Below the pieces are notes generated by a model. That model did not search any database. It was not told the origin of the DNA and saw nothing but the letters and a program-made list of their open reading frames with translations. Below are positions 1 through 9,116 of a DNA stretch of 64,000 nt, one piece after another. This DNA comes from Albitalea sp966211955 (GTDB lineage: Bacteria; Pseudomonadota; Gammaproteobacteria; Burkholderiales; Burkholderiaceae_C): assembly GCA_966211955.1 (NCBI GenBank), contig CBIHOF010000002.1, positions 62,001 through 126,000 on the forward strand. Reading direction: 5' to 3'. Position 1 is the stretch's first letter. Each line of letters opens with the position of its first letter. A program made the position numbers and the translations under genes.

Positions 1-1248
1 TCGGATGGCGGCCACCAGTGCATCACGGTCGGCCGGGTCGTGCCAGATGCCGACCTCCGAGGAGGTGCGGCCGGCCACCTCGGCTTGCGTGTAGCCGGTC
101 ATGCGCTCGAAGCTCTTGTTCACGAGCAGGTAGCGGCCGGTGGCGAGTTCAGTGAGCGTGATCAGGTCGGGGCTGGTGTCGATGAGCGCGCGCAAGAGGT
201 CCTGCGAACGGCGCAGGGCGGCTTCGGCCTGCACCCGCGCGGTGACGTCGAAGTACAGCGACATCGAGGCCGTGCCGTCCGGGGTGTCCAGGCGCGCCGC
301 GGTGGCCTGCACGATCAGCTCGCGGCCAGTGCGCGACACCAGCTTGAATTCATCCATCGGCAGCCCGCCGCCGGCGGGCATCTTGTCGAGCAGGAGGATT
401 CGCTGCTGCACGCGGCGCAGCGAATCCTCGTCCTTGTAGGCGGTGCGCAGGTCGAAGCCTTTCATGTCCTCGATGCGCTCGAAACCGAACATGCGCGCAG
501 CCGCCTCGTTCGCATCGAACACGATGCCGCTGTGATGCAGCAGCAGCGGCGACGGCGAGCGCTGGAAGAGCTGCCGGTAGCTCGCTTCGCTCGCGGCGAT
601 GGCCCGCTGCGCACGCACGTCGTCGGTGATGTCCTGGCCCACGCCCCAGTAGCCGCGAAAGCGGCCTTGTGCGTCGAAGCGCGGCTCGCCGCTGATGCTC
701 AAGAAGTGCTCCCGGCCCGCGGCATCGCGGCGGCGCGCCACCACGTTGGAGAAGGGCCGGTGGGCTTCGAGGTCTGCCCGGTGGGCTTTCATCACCTCCG
801 GCGTCAGCCCCAGGTCAGCGATGTCCCAGGGCGTCTGGCCCAGGCGGTCGGCGTCGGCAATGAGCGAGCCGGAGCCCGGCCTGGACGAGACGTGCGTGAA
901 GCGGAAATGCGAGTCCTGCTCCCAGTACCAGTCCACCGCGAGATCGAGCAGGTCGCGATATTGCCGTTCTCGCGTCAGCGCTTCGCTCAAGGTGCGCGCG
1001 AGCTTGCGTGACGCAACGACGGCCCAGGCGCAGGCGGCCGCCAACGCCAGCAGCGCCAGCAGGAGGGGCACGCGCCAGGACGACGCTGCGCCCGCCAGGA
1101 AATTGGCAGCGAGCAGCAGCACCCCGGCCGAGAGAATGCCCGCTGCGGCAAAGCAGTAGCGGCCGATCAAGCGCACCACCGTGCCGGGGATGTCGGTGGG
1201 TGCGGTTCCCACCGGTGTGTTCACCACCGGCGGCGTGTCCCGGGGCAT
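1..1248 (-). CDS. multi-PAS membrane sensor protein (3' end outside window)
   Basis: Only the N-terminal 416 residues lie in the window; the gene runs off the left edge. The translated minus strand starts MPRDTPPVVNTP at 1248. Two hydrophobic stretches (about residues 30-52 and 60-80) look like membrane helices. At least three PAS-type modules follow: about 97-210 (LDLAVDWYWEQDSHF), about 225-340 (YRQLFQRSPSPLLLHHSGI) and from about 350 (LLRALIDTSPDLITLTELA). Such proteins normally end in a GGDEF/EAL or histidine-kinase output domain, so it is a membrane-anchored signalling protein whose output cannot be read here. The reading frame is open throughout. Confidence 0.8.
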   Translation of the reverse strand, partial: MPRDTPPVVNTPVGTAPTDIPGTVVRLIGRYCFAAAGILSAGVLLLAANFLAGAASSWRVPLLLALLALAAACAWAVVASRKLARTLSEALTRERQYRDLLDLAVDWYWEQDSHFRFTHVSSRPGSGSLIADADRLGQTPWDIADLGLTPEVMKAHRADLEAHRPFSNVVARRRDAAGREHFLSISGEPRFDAQGRFRGYWGVGQDITDDVRAQRAIAASEASYRQLFQRSPSPLLLHHSGIVFDANEAAARMFGFERIEDMKGFDLRTAYKDEDSLRRVQQRILLLDKMPAGGGLPMDEFKLVSRTGRELIVQATAARLDTPDGTASMSLYFDVTARVQAEAALRRSQDLLRALIDTSPDLITLTELATGRYLLVNKSFERMTGYTQAEVAGRTSSEVGIWHDPADRDALVAAIR

Positions 1249-1372
1249 GGGTGGACTCCCCTTGGCTGCCAGGTTTGACCCATCCTACGTTGTGGGCTTG
1301 CTTCGGGCCATGGGGTAAAGCCGCAATCGCATCGATGCGCTTGTTACGGCGCGTCGGGTATGAGTCAGGATG

Positions 1373-2203
1373 TCACGGTCGGGCGCGGTTCAGCTCGTCG
1401 CGCGCGGCCATCGCGGCCTGCCGCGCCTTGTCGGCGAAGTCGTCGCCGCTGCCCGCATACAGCACGGCTCGCGACGAACTCACGATGATGGGCGCGACCG
1501 TCACGCCGTCTTGCGCACGCCAGCCGGCCTTGACGGTGGCGGCCGCATCGCCGCCTTGCGCGCCGATGCCGGGAATCAGCAGCGGCAGCGTCGGCGCGAT
1601 GGCACGCACGCGCTCGATCTCGGCCGGGAAGGTGGCGCCCACCACCAGCGCGAGCTGGCCGGTCTTGTTCCACGGGCCTTGCGCCAGGCGGGCGATGTGC
1701 TCGTACAGCAGGTCGCCGGACGCGAGCTTTTGCGCCTGCAGGTCGGAGCCGCCGGGGTTGGAGGTGCGGCACAAGAGGATCAGGCCCTTGTCCTCGTAGC
1801 GCAGGTAGGGCTCGATCGAATCGAAGCCCATGAAGGGCGACAGCGTCACGGCATCGGCGCCGTAGCGCACGAAGGCTTCGCGGGCGTACTGCTCGGCGGT
1901 GCTGCCGATGTCGCCGCGCTTGGCGTCCAGGATGACCGGCACCTCGGGCGCGACCTGCCGGATGTGCGCGACGAGCCGCTCCAGCGCGTCTTCCGCGCGC
2001 TGCGACGCGAAGTAGGCGATCTGCGGCTTGTAGGCGATGACGAGGTCGCGCGTCGCATCGACGATGGCCGTGCAGAAGTCGAGGATCCGGCCCGCGTCGC
2101 CCTTCCACGCACCCGGGAACTTCGCAGGCTCCGGGTCCAGGCCCACGCACAGCATCGACTGGTTGAGGCGTTCGGCGTGGCGCAGCTTGTCGATGAAGTT
2201 CAT
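1373..2203 (-). CDS. pyrF: orotidine 5'-phosphate decarboxylase, type 2
   Basis: A 276-residue cytoplasmic enzyme that decarboxylates OMP to UMP, the last step of de novo pyrimidine synthesis. The active-site segment ILDAKRGDIGSTA is at residues 91-103 (Lys-Asp pair of DAKRGD at 93-98), and AYKPQ near residue 59 is the second substrate-binding lysine region. The length fits the longer subfamily-2 PyrF common in Betaproteobacteria. It lies 35 bp downstream of purB on the same strand, so the two nucleotide-synthesis genes may be cotranscribed. Confidence 0.96.
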   Translation of the reverse strand: MNFIDKLRHAERLNQSMLCVGLDPEPAKFPGAWKGDAGRILDFCTAIVDATRDLVIAYKPQIAYFASQRAEDALERLVAHIRQVAPEVPVILDAKRGDIGSTAEQYAREAFVRYGADAVTLSPFMGFDSIEPYLRYEDKGLILLCRTSNPGGSDLQAQKLASGDLLYEHIARLAQGPWNKTGQLALVVGATFPAEIERVRAIAPTLPLLIPGIGAQGGDAAATVKAGWRAQDGVTVAPIIVSSSRAVLYAGSGDDFADKARQAAMAARDELNRARP

Positions 2204-2238
2204 GGATGGGGGGCGTCGTTGGGGTGGTGTCGTTCGTG

Positions 2239-3609
2239 TCAGGGCAGGCGGTTCGCGAGATCGGTCGCGCGGCCGATGTAGTTGGCCGGCGTCATCGCCA
2301 TCAGGCGCTTCTTCTCGTCCTCAGGGATCTCGAGCGTGCCGATGAACTGCTGGATCGCCTCGCGCGTGATGCCTTTGCCGCGCGTGAGCTCCTTCAGCCG
2401 CTCGTAGGGGTTGGGCAGCGCATAGCGGCGCATGACGGTCTGGATGGGCTCGGCCAGCACTTCCCAGGCGTTGTCCAGGTCTTCCGCCAATGCGCTGCGG
2501 TTCACCTCAATCTTGCCCAGCCCTCGCAGCAGGCTGTCGTAGCCCAGCACCGAGTAGCCCAGCGCCACGCCCACATTGCGCAGCACGGTGCTGTCGGTGA
2601 GGTCGCGCTGCCAGCGGCTGATCGGCAGCTTCTGGCTCAGGTGCGTGAGCAGCGCGCTTGCGAGGCCGAAGTTGCCTTCGGCGTTCTCGAAATCGATCGG
2701 GTTCACCTTGTGCGGCATGGTCGACGAGCCGATCTCGCCTTCGACCGTGCGCTGCTTGAAGTAGCCCAGGCTGATGTAGCCCCACACATCGCGCGACCAG
2801 TCGATGAGGATGGTGTTGGCACGCGTCACTGCATCGAAGAGCTCGGCCATGTAGTCGTGCGGCTCGATCTGGATGGTGTAGGCGTTGAAGCTCAGGCCGA
2901 GCTGCTCCTCGACCACCTGCTTGCTGAAGGCTTCCCAGTCGAAGCTCGGGTAGGCCGCGAGGTGCGCGTTGTAGTTGCCCACCGCGCCGTTCATCTTCGC
3001 GAGGATCTTCACATTCGCGATGCGCTCGCGTGCATTCGCGAGGCGCACCACGACGTTGGCGATTTCCTTGCCCACGGTGGTCGGGCTCGCCGTCTGGCCA
3101 TGCGTGCGGCTGAGCATGGGCACGTCGGCCAGCTTCTTCGCCATCGCGGTGAGCGACGTGGTGATCTTGTCCAGCGTGGGCAGCAGCACCTCGTTGCGCG
3201 CTGCCTTGAGCATCAGGCCGTGGCTCGTGTTGTTGATGTCTTCGCTCGTGCAGGCGAAGTGCACGAATTCGCCGGCGGCCTTGAGTTCGGCGTTGTTGTC
3301 GAAGCGGCCCTTGAGCCAGTATTCCACCGCCTTCACGTCGTGGTTGGTGGTGCGCTCGATGTCCTTGATGGACTGTGCATCGGCCTCGGCGAAGCGTGCC
3401 ACCAGGCCCCGCAGCAGGCCGCGAGCCGTTTGCGACAGCGGCTTGAATTCGGCAAAGCCCGCGTCCGACAGCGCGATGAACCACTCCACCTCGACCTGCA
3501 CGCGGCGGTGCATGAGGCCGAATTCACTGAGCAGGGGGCGCAAGGGGGCGACCTTGCTGGCGTAGCGGCCGTCCAGCGGCGACAGGGCGGTGAGAGCGGA
3601 AAGGTTCAT
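2239..3609 (-). CDS. purB: adenylosuccinate lyase
   Basis: A 456-residue tetrameric lyase of the fumarase/aspartase superfamily. It acts twice in purine synthesis: SAICAR to AICAR, and adenylosuccinate to AMP, releasing fumarate each time. The family signature GSSTMPHKVNPID is at residues 294-306, the catalytic-His segment SRTHGQTASPTT is near 167-178, and TSEDINNTSH at 121-130 matches the conserved substrate loop. Length and start are standard. It precedes pyrF by 35 bp. Confidence 0.97.
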   Translation of the reverse strand: MNLSALTALSPLDGRYASKVAPLRPLLSEFGLMHRRVQVEVEWFIALSDAGFAEFKPLSQTARGLLRGLVARFAEADAQSIKDIERTTNHDVKAVEYWLKGRFDNNAELKAAGEFVHFACTSEDINNTSHGLMLKAARNEVLLPTLDKITTSLTAMAKKLADVPMLSRTHGQTASPTTVGKEIANVVVRLANARERIANVKILAKMNGAVGNYNAHLAAYPSFDWEAFSKQVVEEQLGLSFNAYTIQIEPHDYMAELFDAVTRANTILIDWSRDVWGYISLGYFKQRTVEGEIGSSTMPHKVNPIDFENAEGNFGLASALLTHLSQKLPISRWQRDLTDSTVLRNVGVALGYSVLGYDSLLRGLGKIEVNRSALAEDLDNAWEVLAEPIQTVMRRYALPNPYERLKELTRGKGITREAIQQFIGTLEIPEDEKKRLMAMTPANYIGRATDLANRLP

Positions 3610-3710
3610 GGCGGGTCCGGCGTTTCGCCGTCCGTGGGTGTCGAAGTGCAGGGGCGGATTTTAGGTGCTCGCCGGCAGCGGGCCCCCATCGGCCATGCTC
3701 GCGCGTCGGA

Positions 3711-4988
3711 TCAGGGGCGGGTCACGGTGCGACGGCCGTCCGACGCGATGGCCGACCAGATCTCATAGCACGCGCCCATGGTGTGGTAATCCACCTCTTC
3801 GCCCACGCCCTTGTGGTTGCCCACCCGCTGGTTCTGTGCGTCCAGCACGCGGTACCAGGCGCCGTGCGCGTGGTCCACGAAGTGGTCCCAGGTGAAGTCC
3901 CACACCCGGTCGTACCAGCCCCAGTACTGGTCCTCGCCGGTGCGCAGCGCGAGCAGCGCGGCGGCGGCAATGGCCTCGGCCTGGGCCCAGAAATACTTGG
4001 CCGAGCTCGCCACCTTCAGGCGGTTCGGGTCGCCACCCTCGGCGACGAGGGCGTGGGCCACGCCACCATTGGCTGCGTCCCAGGCCGCACCGGTGCCTGC
4101 CGCAAAGAGCTCGCGGGCGCGCCCGGCCAGCCAGGGTTCGGGCCGATGCCGCTCCAGCACCAGCAGCAGCTTGGCCCATTCGCAGTGGTGGCCGGGCTCG
4201 AAGCCGCCCGGCTGGTAGGGGTTGGCCGGGTCGTGCTTGTTGTAGTCCCAATCGGGCGCCCACTTGCCGGTCGTCGGGTCGGCGCGGTAATGCTCCCAGA
4301 TCAGCCCATCGGCAAAGCGGGCGAGGCCGCGCGTCACCGAGTCGGCCACCGTCATGGCGCGGTCGAGGTATCGCGTGTCCGCGGTGGCTTCGTAGGTGGC
4401 GACCAGGGCTTCGCAGACGTGCATGTTCGTCTCTTGCGAGCGGTAGCCCGACAGCGGCCCGCCCGGCTGGCGGTACAGGTCGGCGTACAGGCCCTGCGTG
4501 GGCTCCCAGAAGCGGCGCTCCATGCGATCGAAGACGGTCGAGATCTCGGCGGTGGCTTCACGCACGCCGGCGCGGGACGAATGCGCGAGCGCCAGCAGCA
4601 CGAAGGCCAGGCCATAGCAGCGGTCGGAGTGTTCCACCACCGTCTTCACGCCCTGGTCCCAGTCGAGCTCCCAGGCGTAGCTGCCGTCAGCGGGGTCGCG
4701 GTGCACGTCTTGCAGGAAGCGAAAGCCATGGCGCGCGATCTCCTGCCACTGCGCGTCGCCATACAGGCGCGCCGCGATCGCGAAATTGACCACCAGCCGC
4801 GCGCTGCCCACGAGGTGCCGGCTCGTCTTGTTGAACACCGTGCCGTCGTCGAGGAAGTTCTGGTAGAAGCCGCCCGTCGGGTCCACGCAGCGCACGTCGT
4901 AGAACTTCAGCACGTCGAGGATGTGCAGGCGCAGGAAGCTGCGGGAGCGAAAGTCGGGGCGCGTGGCGGGCAGGGAGCGGCTGGGCAT
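3711..4988 (-). CDS. AGE-family sugar epimerase/isomerase
   Basis: A 425-residue protein of the N-acylglucosamine 2-epimerase / aldose-ketose isomerase superfamily ((alpha/alpha)6 barrel). Family features include QPGGFEPGHHCEWAKLL near residue 254, which carries the conserved GHxxEW histidine, the C-terminal DYHTMGACYEIW segment, and WAQAEAIAAAALL. In this family the two histidines act as acid and base in isomerising mannose, lyxose or N-acyl hexosamines. The substrate cannot be told from sequence; D-mannose isomerase (YihS-like) is as likely as the epimerase. No signal peptide is seen, so it is cytoplasmic. It appears monocistronic. Confidence 0.85.
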   Translation of the reverse strand: MPSRSLPATRPDFRSRSFLRLHILDVLKFYDVRCVDPTGGFYQNFLDDGTVFNKTSRHLVGSARLVVNFAIAARLYGDAQWQEIARHGFRFLQDVHRDPADGSYAWELDWDQGVKTVVEHSDRCYGLAFVLLALAHSSRAGVREATAEISTVFDRMERRFWEPTQGLYADLYRQPGGPLSGYRSQETNMHVCEALVATYEATADTRYLDRAMTVADSVTRGLARFADGLIWEHYRADPTTGKWAPDWDYNKHDPANPYQPGGFEPGHHCEWAKLLLVLERHRPEPWLAGRARELFAAGTGAAWDAANGGVAHALVAEGGDPNRLKVASSAKYFWAQAEAIAAAALLALRTGEDQYWGWYDRVWDFTWDHFVDHAHGAWYRVLDAQNQRVGNHKGVGEEVDYHTMGACYEIWSAIASDGRRTVTRP

Positions 4989-5087
4989 GGTGGCGGGCGG
5001 GTGCGGCAGGGCTCCATTAGAGCCCAGCGGCGCGACGCGCCGGATGGCCGCGCCGCCGGCAGGGCGGTTGGCGCGGGTGGTCGGCGT

Positions 5088-5468
5088 CTAGCGGGCGTAG
5101 GTCCTGATCTCCAGCAGGTGCTTGTTGGGGTCGTTGAAATACAAGGTGGGCGCGAGACCGCGCGCGCCGGTTTCTTCGCCCGGGCCCGAGTTCTCGCCCA
5201 CGGCGTCGAAGCTTGGGCCGTAGGGCACGCCCGCTGCCCTGATGCGATCGAAGATGGCCGTGAACTCTTCCTGCGACACCGCGAACGCGTAGTGCTCGAA
5301 GCCCGGCGTGCCCCATGGCGCAAGCTGCAGCTGGCAGTCCGGGCCGACGCGGAACACGGTGAACGGGCCATCCATTCCTTCCGGCGCGAAGCCGAGGATG
5401 CCGGTGTAGAACCGCACGCTGGCCTCGATGTCGTTGACCTTCATGATGAGGTGATCGAGCGTCGGCAT
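5088..5468 (-). CDS. VOC (glyoxalase/bleomycin-resistance fold) family protein
   Basis: 126 residues from the chosen start MPTLDHLIMKVNDIEASVRFYTGILGF. This is the typical opening of a vicinal-oxygen-chelate domain, with a metal-ligand His at position 6. A second half-module follows (HYAFAVSQEEF...), and the C-terminus LYFNDPNKHLLEIRTY carries the terminal metal-ligand Glu. The open frame extends upstream to 5708, but those 80 residues have no family resemblance, so the internal ATG is preferred. Likely a small metal-dependent lyase or dioxygenase-like enzyme; substrate unknown. Confidence 0.85.
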   Translation of the reverse strand: MPTLDHLIMKVNDIEASVRFYTGILGFAPEGMDGPFTVFRVGPDCQLQLAPWGTPGFEHYAFAVSQEEFTAIFDRIRAAGVPYGPSFDAVGENSGPGEETGARGLAPTLYFNDPNKHLLEIRTYAR

Positions 5469-5959
5469 GGTGAGTCCTCGGTCAGGTGCCAATCGGGTCG
5501 AACCGGGCGGAAGTTTGAGACATTCCGCGGTCGCGCCGCAATTCTTTGCGATCCCAGCCGGTGTCGTAGTACTTTTGCGGGAGGCCGGGTCATTGCTTCT
5601 TGTAGTCGATGCGCAGGCCATCGAATGGCAGAGTCTCTCCGCGCTTGGACGCAACGGGAGAGAAGAATGGTCCTCAACATCAACGCATTGGTCACGTCCT
5701 GGACCCAAGGATCAAGCTGTCAATCCGTCTGCACCTGCGTTGTCTCGCAAAAGAACGCCACGGAGGCGGCGATGGCGGCATGGTGAAGCGCTTTGCTGAC
5801 GTCTTGCTCGCGGCCGTTTCGGTCACCGCGGCCGCCGCTTCCGACGACCCGTGTGAAGGCGCGGCCGCACCAGCTCATCGACGTCATCGTGCTGGGCAAA
5901 GCCGTGCCGGGATAGCCGCGACGCTTGCCTTGTCCGCGCCGCGGCGACAGGCGCTCAGC
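5469..5959. other. intergenic stretch of about 490 bp with no convincing gene
   Basis: This lies between the VOC gene and the cytochrome c' gene, both minus strand. Plus-strand frames are open only in short pieces. One 39-codon frame (5667-5786) is preceded by a GGAGAGAAG purine run and overlaps a GTG at 5783 whose product begins VKRFADVLLAAV. That second frame has no family-like continuation and runs into the antisense of the cytochrome gene. I see no terminator hairpin or clear promoter. It may hold gene remnants. Confidence 0.4.
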
Positions 5960-6430
5960 TCAGTCCTTGCCCTTGAAGTCGTCGTGGCAGCTCTTGCAGG
6001 CCTTCGACACCTTGCCGAACTGCTCCTTCACCGCTGCCGCATCGCCCGCCGATGCGATGCGTGCCAGCTCGCTCGCCTCCTTCGCGAAGCTCGCGCCGAG
6101 GTCGTTGAAGTGCTTGTTGTCCTTGAAGATCTCCGGCCGCGCAGTCGTCTCATGCCAGCCCTTGCCCTGGTCGGTGCCGGGCGCGAAGAGCGTGAACAAG
6201 CCCGAATTGGCCACGGCGGACATCGTGTTGGCCGCCTTCACCACCTCGTCCTTGTTGTAGCCGTGGTCCAGCGAGCCCTTGATGCGGCTCGCGTTCCACG
6301 CGATGGTCTGGAAGGCCGACTGGCGCCACTTGATGAGCGTCTCGGGCTTGGGCGCTTGCTGCGCGACGGCGACGGAGGCGGCCGCGGCGATGGCGGCGAT
6401 GCAGGTGAGGGAAAGAAGTCGACGGTTCAT
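5960..6430 (-). CDS. cytochrome c' / c-556 family protein
   Basis: 156 residues with a Sec signal peptide (MNRRLLSLTCIAAIAAAASVAVAQ), so periplasmic. The four-helix cytochrome c' fold is suggested by RQSAFQTIAWNASRIKG near the N-terminus and by the C-terminal heme-attachment motif CKSCH (about residues 145-149). The family is linked to NO binding or minor electron-transfer roles. It has its own intergenic space on both sides, so it is probably monocistronic. Confidence 0.9.
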   Translation of the reverse strand: MNRRLLSLTCIAAIAAAASVAVAQQAPKPETLIKWRQSAFQTIAWNASRIKGSLDHGYNKDEVVKAANTMSAVANSGLFTLFAPGTDQGKGWHETTARPEIFKDNKHFNDLGASFAKEASELARIASAGDAAAVKEQFGKVSKACKSCHDDFKGKD

Positions 6431-6619
6431 GGTGTCAGCTGATGGTCACGGTGGCAAAAGAATGGGTTCGCTTCAGGTGCGTCAAAGGCGCGATTCTGCA
6501 GTGCCTTGAGCTGCCGATGGGGTCGATCTCGTCGCCGCGCAAGTCCTTGCAACGAACGCTCACGAACGCCCACGACAGGGTTCTCCTCGTCGACAGCGGC
6601 TGCCTGGATTGGTGAGGTG

Positions 6620-6639
6620 TGCCGGCGGGCTTGCCGGCA
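6620..6639 (-). terminator. GC hairpin just past the diguanylate cyclase stop
   Basis: TGCCGGC (6620-6626) and GCCGGCA (6633-6639) form a perfect 7-bp stem with a 6-nt loop, five bases beyond the stop codon of the minus-strand gene at 6644. There is no following T-run, so an intrinsic terminator is only possible. Confidence 0.35.
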
Positions 6640-6643
6640 ACGT

Positions 6644-7729
6644 TCAGGGCCGCACGACGAACTGGTTGCGGCCGTTGTGCTTGGCTTCGTACAGGGCCGC
6701 ATCCGCGCGCGCGAGCAGCTCCTCGATGCTCTCGTCGCCGCGGTAAGTGGCGACGCCGGCGGAAAGGGTCACGCCATGGCCGGGCAGGAGGGTGTTCCAG
6801 TCCTTGGTCTGCGCAGCCTGGCGGATGCGCTCAACCGCCACGCCAGCGCTGTCGCCATGCGTCGTGGCAGGCATCAGCATCACGAACTCCTCGCCGCCGT
6901 AGCGCGCGAAGCGGTCGGTGGTTCGCATGCTCTGTCTCACGAGTTCGCAGAACTCCCGAAGCACCGCGTCACCCGCGAGGTGGCCGAAGCGGTCATTGAC
7001 CTGCTTGAAATGGTCGAGGTCGAAGATGGCCACCGAGAAGGCCTCGTGCGTTCGCTTGGCGCGCTCGCGCTCTTCCACCAGCAGCTCCATGAAGCGCCGC
7101 CGGTTGAACGCCCCGGTGAGCTCATCGTGCGTGGCGAGTTCGTTGATGCGCTCCAGCGATTCGGTGAGCTGCCGGTTCTTCTCCGACAGCTGGCCGCGCA
7201 GGCTGCTGAACTGCGAGCCGATGACCGCGAGCCGGCGAATCGCGAGGAAGAAGAACAGCCACAGCACGAACATGTTGAAGTCCGTGGGTGCGACGCTTGC
7301 AAAGCGCGGGCGCCCGATGATGAGCGCCACGCCGGTCAGCGCGCCGAAGGCGAGCCACCCCCACAAGAACTGTCGCGTCGTGAAGGCCATCATCGCGAAG
7401 TTGAAGGTGACCAGCAGCGAAACGAGGAACATCAAGGCCAGCTGCGGCGCGATGGCGAGGAAGGTCAGGCCGATGACGAAGTTGGTGATGAGCTGTGCAT
7501 TGAGAAGCCAGCTGTCCTTGACGCGAAGGTTCCAGTGCAGCGCGACGGCAGTGGTGAAGAACACCGTGGTGCCGAAGCTCACGGCCGTGAAGGCGATCAT
7601 CACCGCCCAGGACACTTCGCCCGCCCAGGCATACAGCCCGAGGATCACCCCTTGGAGCAGCGTATTGACCACCGTGAGGGAGGTCATGCGCAGACGGTGC
7701 CGTTGCAGCTTGGCTTGTCTCGGGTCCAT
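6644..7729 (-). CDS. membrane-bound diguanylate cyclase (GGDEF)
   Basis: 361 residues from MDPRQAKLQ; the frame extends 24 codons further up, but that stretch is not membrane- or family-like. Five or six hydrophobic helices fill residues about 20-170, followed by a short coiled linker (SLRGQLSEKNRQLTESLERINELA) and a GGDEF domain. The catalytic motif is GGEEF at 278-282. Asp238 and Asp240 lie in the FDLDHFK metal site. The product-inhibition I-site RTTD sits five residues upstream (269-272), so the enzyme should make c-di-GMP with feedback control. The ligand of the membrane sensor part is unknown. Confidence 0.93.
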   Translation of the reverse strand: MDPRQAKLQRHRLRMTSLTVVNTLLQGVILGLYAWAGEVSWAVMIAFTAVSFGTTVFFTTAVALHWNLRVKDSWLLNAQLITNFVIGLTFLAIAPQLALMFLVSLLVTFNFAMMAFTTRQFLWGWLAFGALTGVALIIGRPRFASVAPTDFNMFVLWLFFFLAIRRLAVIGSQFSSLRGQLSEKNRQLTESLERINELATHDELTGAFNRRRFMELLVEERERAKRTHEAFSVAIFDLDHFKQVNDRFGHLAGDAVLREFCELVRQSMRTTDRFARYGGEEFVMLMPATTHGDSAGVAVERIRQAAQTKDWNTLLPGHGVTLSAGVATYRGDESIEELLARADAALYEAKHNGRNQFVVRP

Positions 7730-7885
7730 TGTCCGTTCGAGCGAACGAGCGTTGTTCTCGGACCAGCATACGCGAGGCACGGGCAAGACCATGCAAGCCA
7801 CTCGCGTGGATGGGGTTGCACGCGGACAAATGCACTCTTTGCCGGTCCGCTGTGCGATCAGCGGCCGAGCAATGTTCCTGTGCGT

Positions 7886-9088
7886 TCAGGAGGCCTCTCT
7901 CACCGACAGCGAAGACCGTGCGCGTTCACCGCCCACCGCCAGCAACATCGGCAGCACCAGCAATGCGAATGCCGCGCAAACGATCGGCACCGCTCGAGCG
8001 TCTTCACCCGTGACGAGGAACGACGCGATCAACGGGCCGAATGCACTGCCGAGCAGTTGCATCGCGGGGACGAGCATCGCGACACGGCCGGTGGCGTCGG
8101 TGCGGAAGGCCAGGCGGACGTGGAAGGGCATGAGGAAGAGCCAGGCGAAGCCGAACACCGCGCACAGTGCGGCGAAGCGCGTGGTGGCGGGGCTGGGGGC
8201 GAGCTGCATGGCCAGCGCGACGGCGATGAGCAGCACGGCGCCCATGGCCAGCGTGAGCACCGCGGACAGCCGGCGCACGACCAGCGCGGCCACGCCGCCG
8301 CCGATGACCTGCATCAGCAGCACGCCGGAGATGACGGTCTGCGCCGATGTGGCGTCCAGGCCGGCCTGCTTGCCCAGCGGCTCGAGGTAGGCCCACAGCG
8401 ATCCGATGGACGCCATCTGCAGGAAGACGACGGCGAGCGTCGCGACGGTGGCGAGCGACCACGGCAGCTTGGGCGTGTCGACGGGGACCAGCGGCGGCAG
8501 CGTGCTCGGCAGCCGCGTGGCGAGCAGTGCGGGCAGCAGCGACAGCGCCGCGAGCGCGACGAAGCCGCCCGTCCAGCCGGCGCGTGGAATGACGGCCATG
8601 GCGAGCGCCGCGGCCACCGCGGCCTGCGCGAGTGTCTGCACGACGAGGAAGATGCTGGCCATGCGGTCGGGTGCGGTGCTTCGCACGATCACGCAGGTCG
8701 CGACCCACATGAGCACGCCTTCACTCAACCCGGCGACTGCGCGCACGATGGAGAAGCCCGCGTCGCCGGAGACGAAGAGCGTCGCGACGTCCAGCGCGGC
8801 CGTGACTACCGCCGCCAGCACGGTGATGAGCCGCAGCCGCGACAAGGACAGCAGCGCATCGCCAAGGATCACGCCCAGCCCGATGGTGACGATCTCGCCC
8901 ATCGCGACGATGCCCACGCCTTCGAGCGTGATGCGCTGGCGCTCGACCAGCTCGCCCAGCAAGATGGGTTGCAGGCCGATCATCAGCAGGCCGATCGTTC
9001 CGACGGCCAGCGCGACGGCGGGGGCGCGGGCGGCTTCAGCGCCAGATGCAGCAGGTCGGGTCATCGCGGTCTCCATCGTGTCATTCAT
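7886..9088 (-). CDS. MFS transporter, last gene of the TetR-linked operon
   Basis: About 400 residues from MNDTMETAMTRPAASG, with an AGGA ribosome-binding site just ahead of 9088; the frame opens at 9136. Around 12 hydrophobic helices are visible (for example VALAVGTIGLLMIGLQPILLGELV, then ITVLAAVVTAALDVATLFV). It is an inner-membrane major-facilitator carrier. As the final member of a tightly packed operon with sugar-type catabolic enzymes and a porin, it probably imports the substrate, but export cannot be excluded. It starts 28 bp after the stop of the preceding gene. Confidence 0.85.
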   Translation of the reverse strand: MNDTMETAMTRPAASGAEAARAPAVALAVGTIGLLMIGLQPILLGELVERQRITLEGVGIVAMGEIVTIGLGVILGDALLSLSRLRLITVLAAVVTAALDVATLFVSGDAGFSIVRAVAGLSEGVLMWVATCVIVRSTAPDRMASIFLVVQTLAQAAVAAALAMAVIPRAGWTGGFVALAALSLLPALLATRLPSTLPPLVPVDTPKLPWSLATVATLAVVFLQMASIGSLWAYLEPLGKQAGLDATSAQTVISGVLLMQVIGGGVAALVVRRLSAVLTLAMGAVLLIAVALAMQLAPSPATTRFAALCAVFGFAWLFLMPFHVRLAFRTDATGRVAMLVPAMQLLGSAFGPLIASFLVTGEDARAVPIVCAAFALLVLPMLLAVGGERARSSLSVREAS

Positions 9089-9116
9089 GGTGTCGTCCTG
9101 GCCGCATACCGGGCGC

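Noticed and set aside
2206..3768. 520-codon plus-strand frame over purB
   Set aside because: Antisense shadow of the purB gene, which has full motif support on the other strand.
5469..5708. N-terminal extension of the VOC protein
   Set aside because: No similarity to the family before MPTLDHLIMKV, which is the standard VOC opening.
5783..6442. GTG frame starting VKRFADVLLAAV as a sugar transferase
   Set aside because: Only the first dozen residues resemble the family; catalytic motifs (KFRSM, DELPQ) are absent and the frame continues antisense through cytochrome c'.
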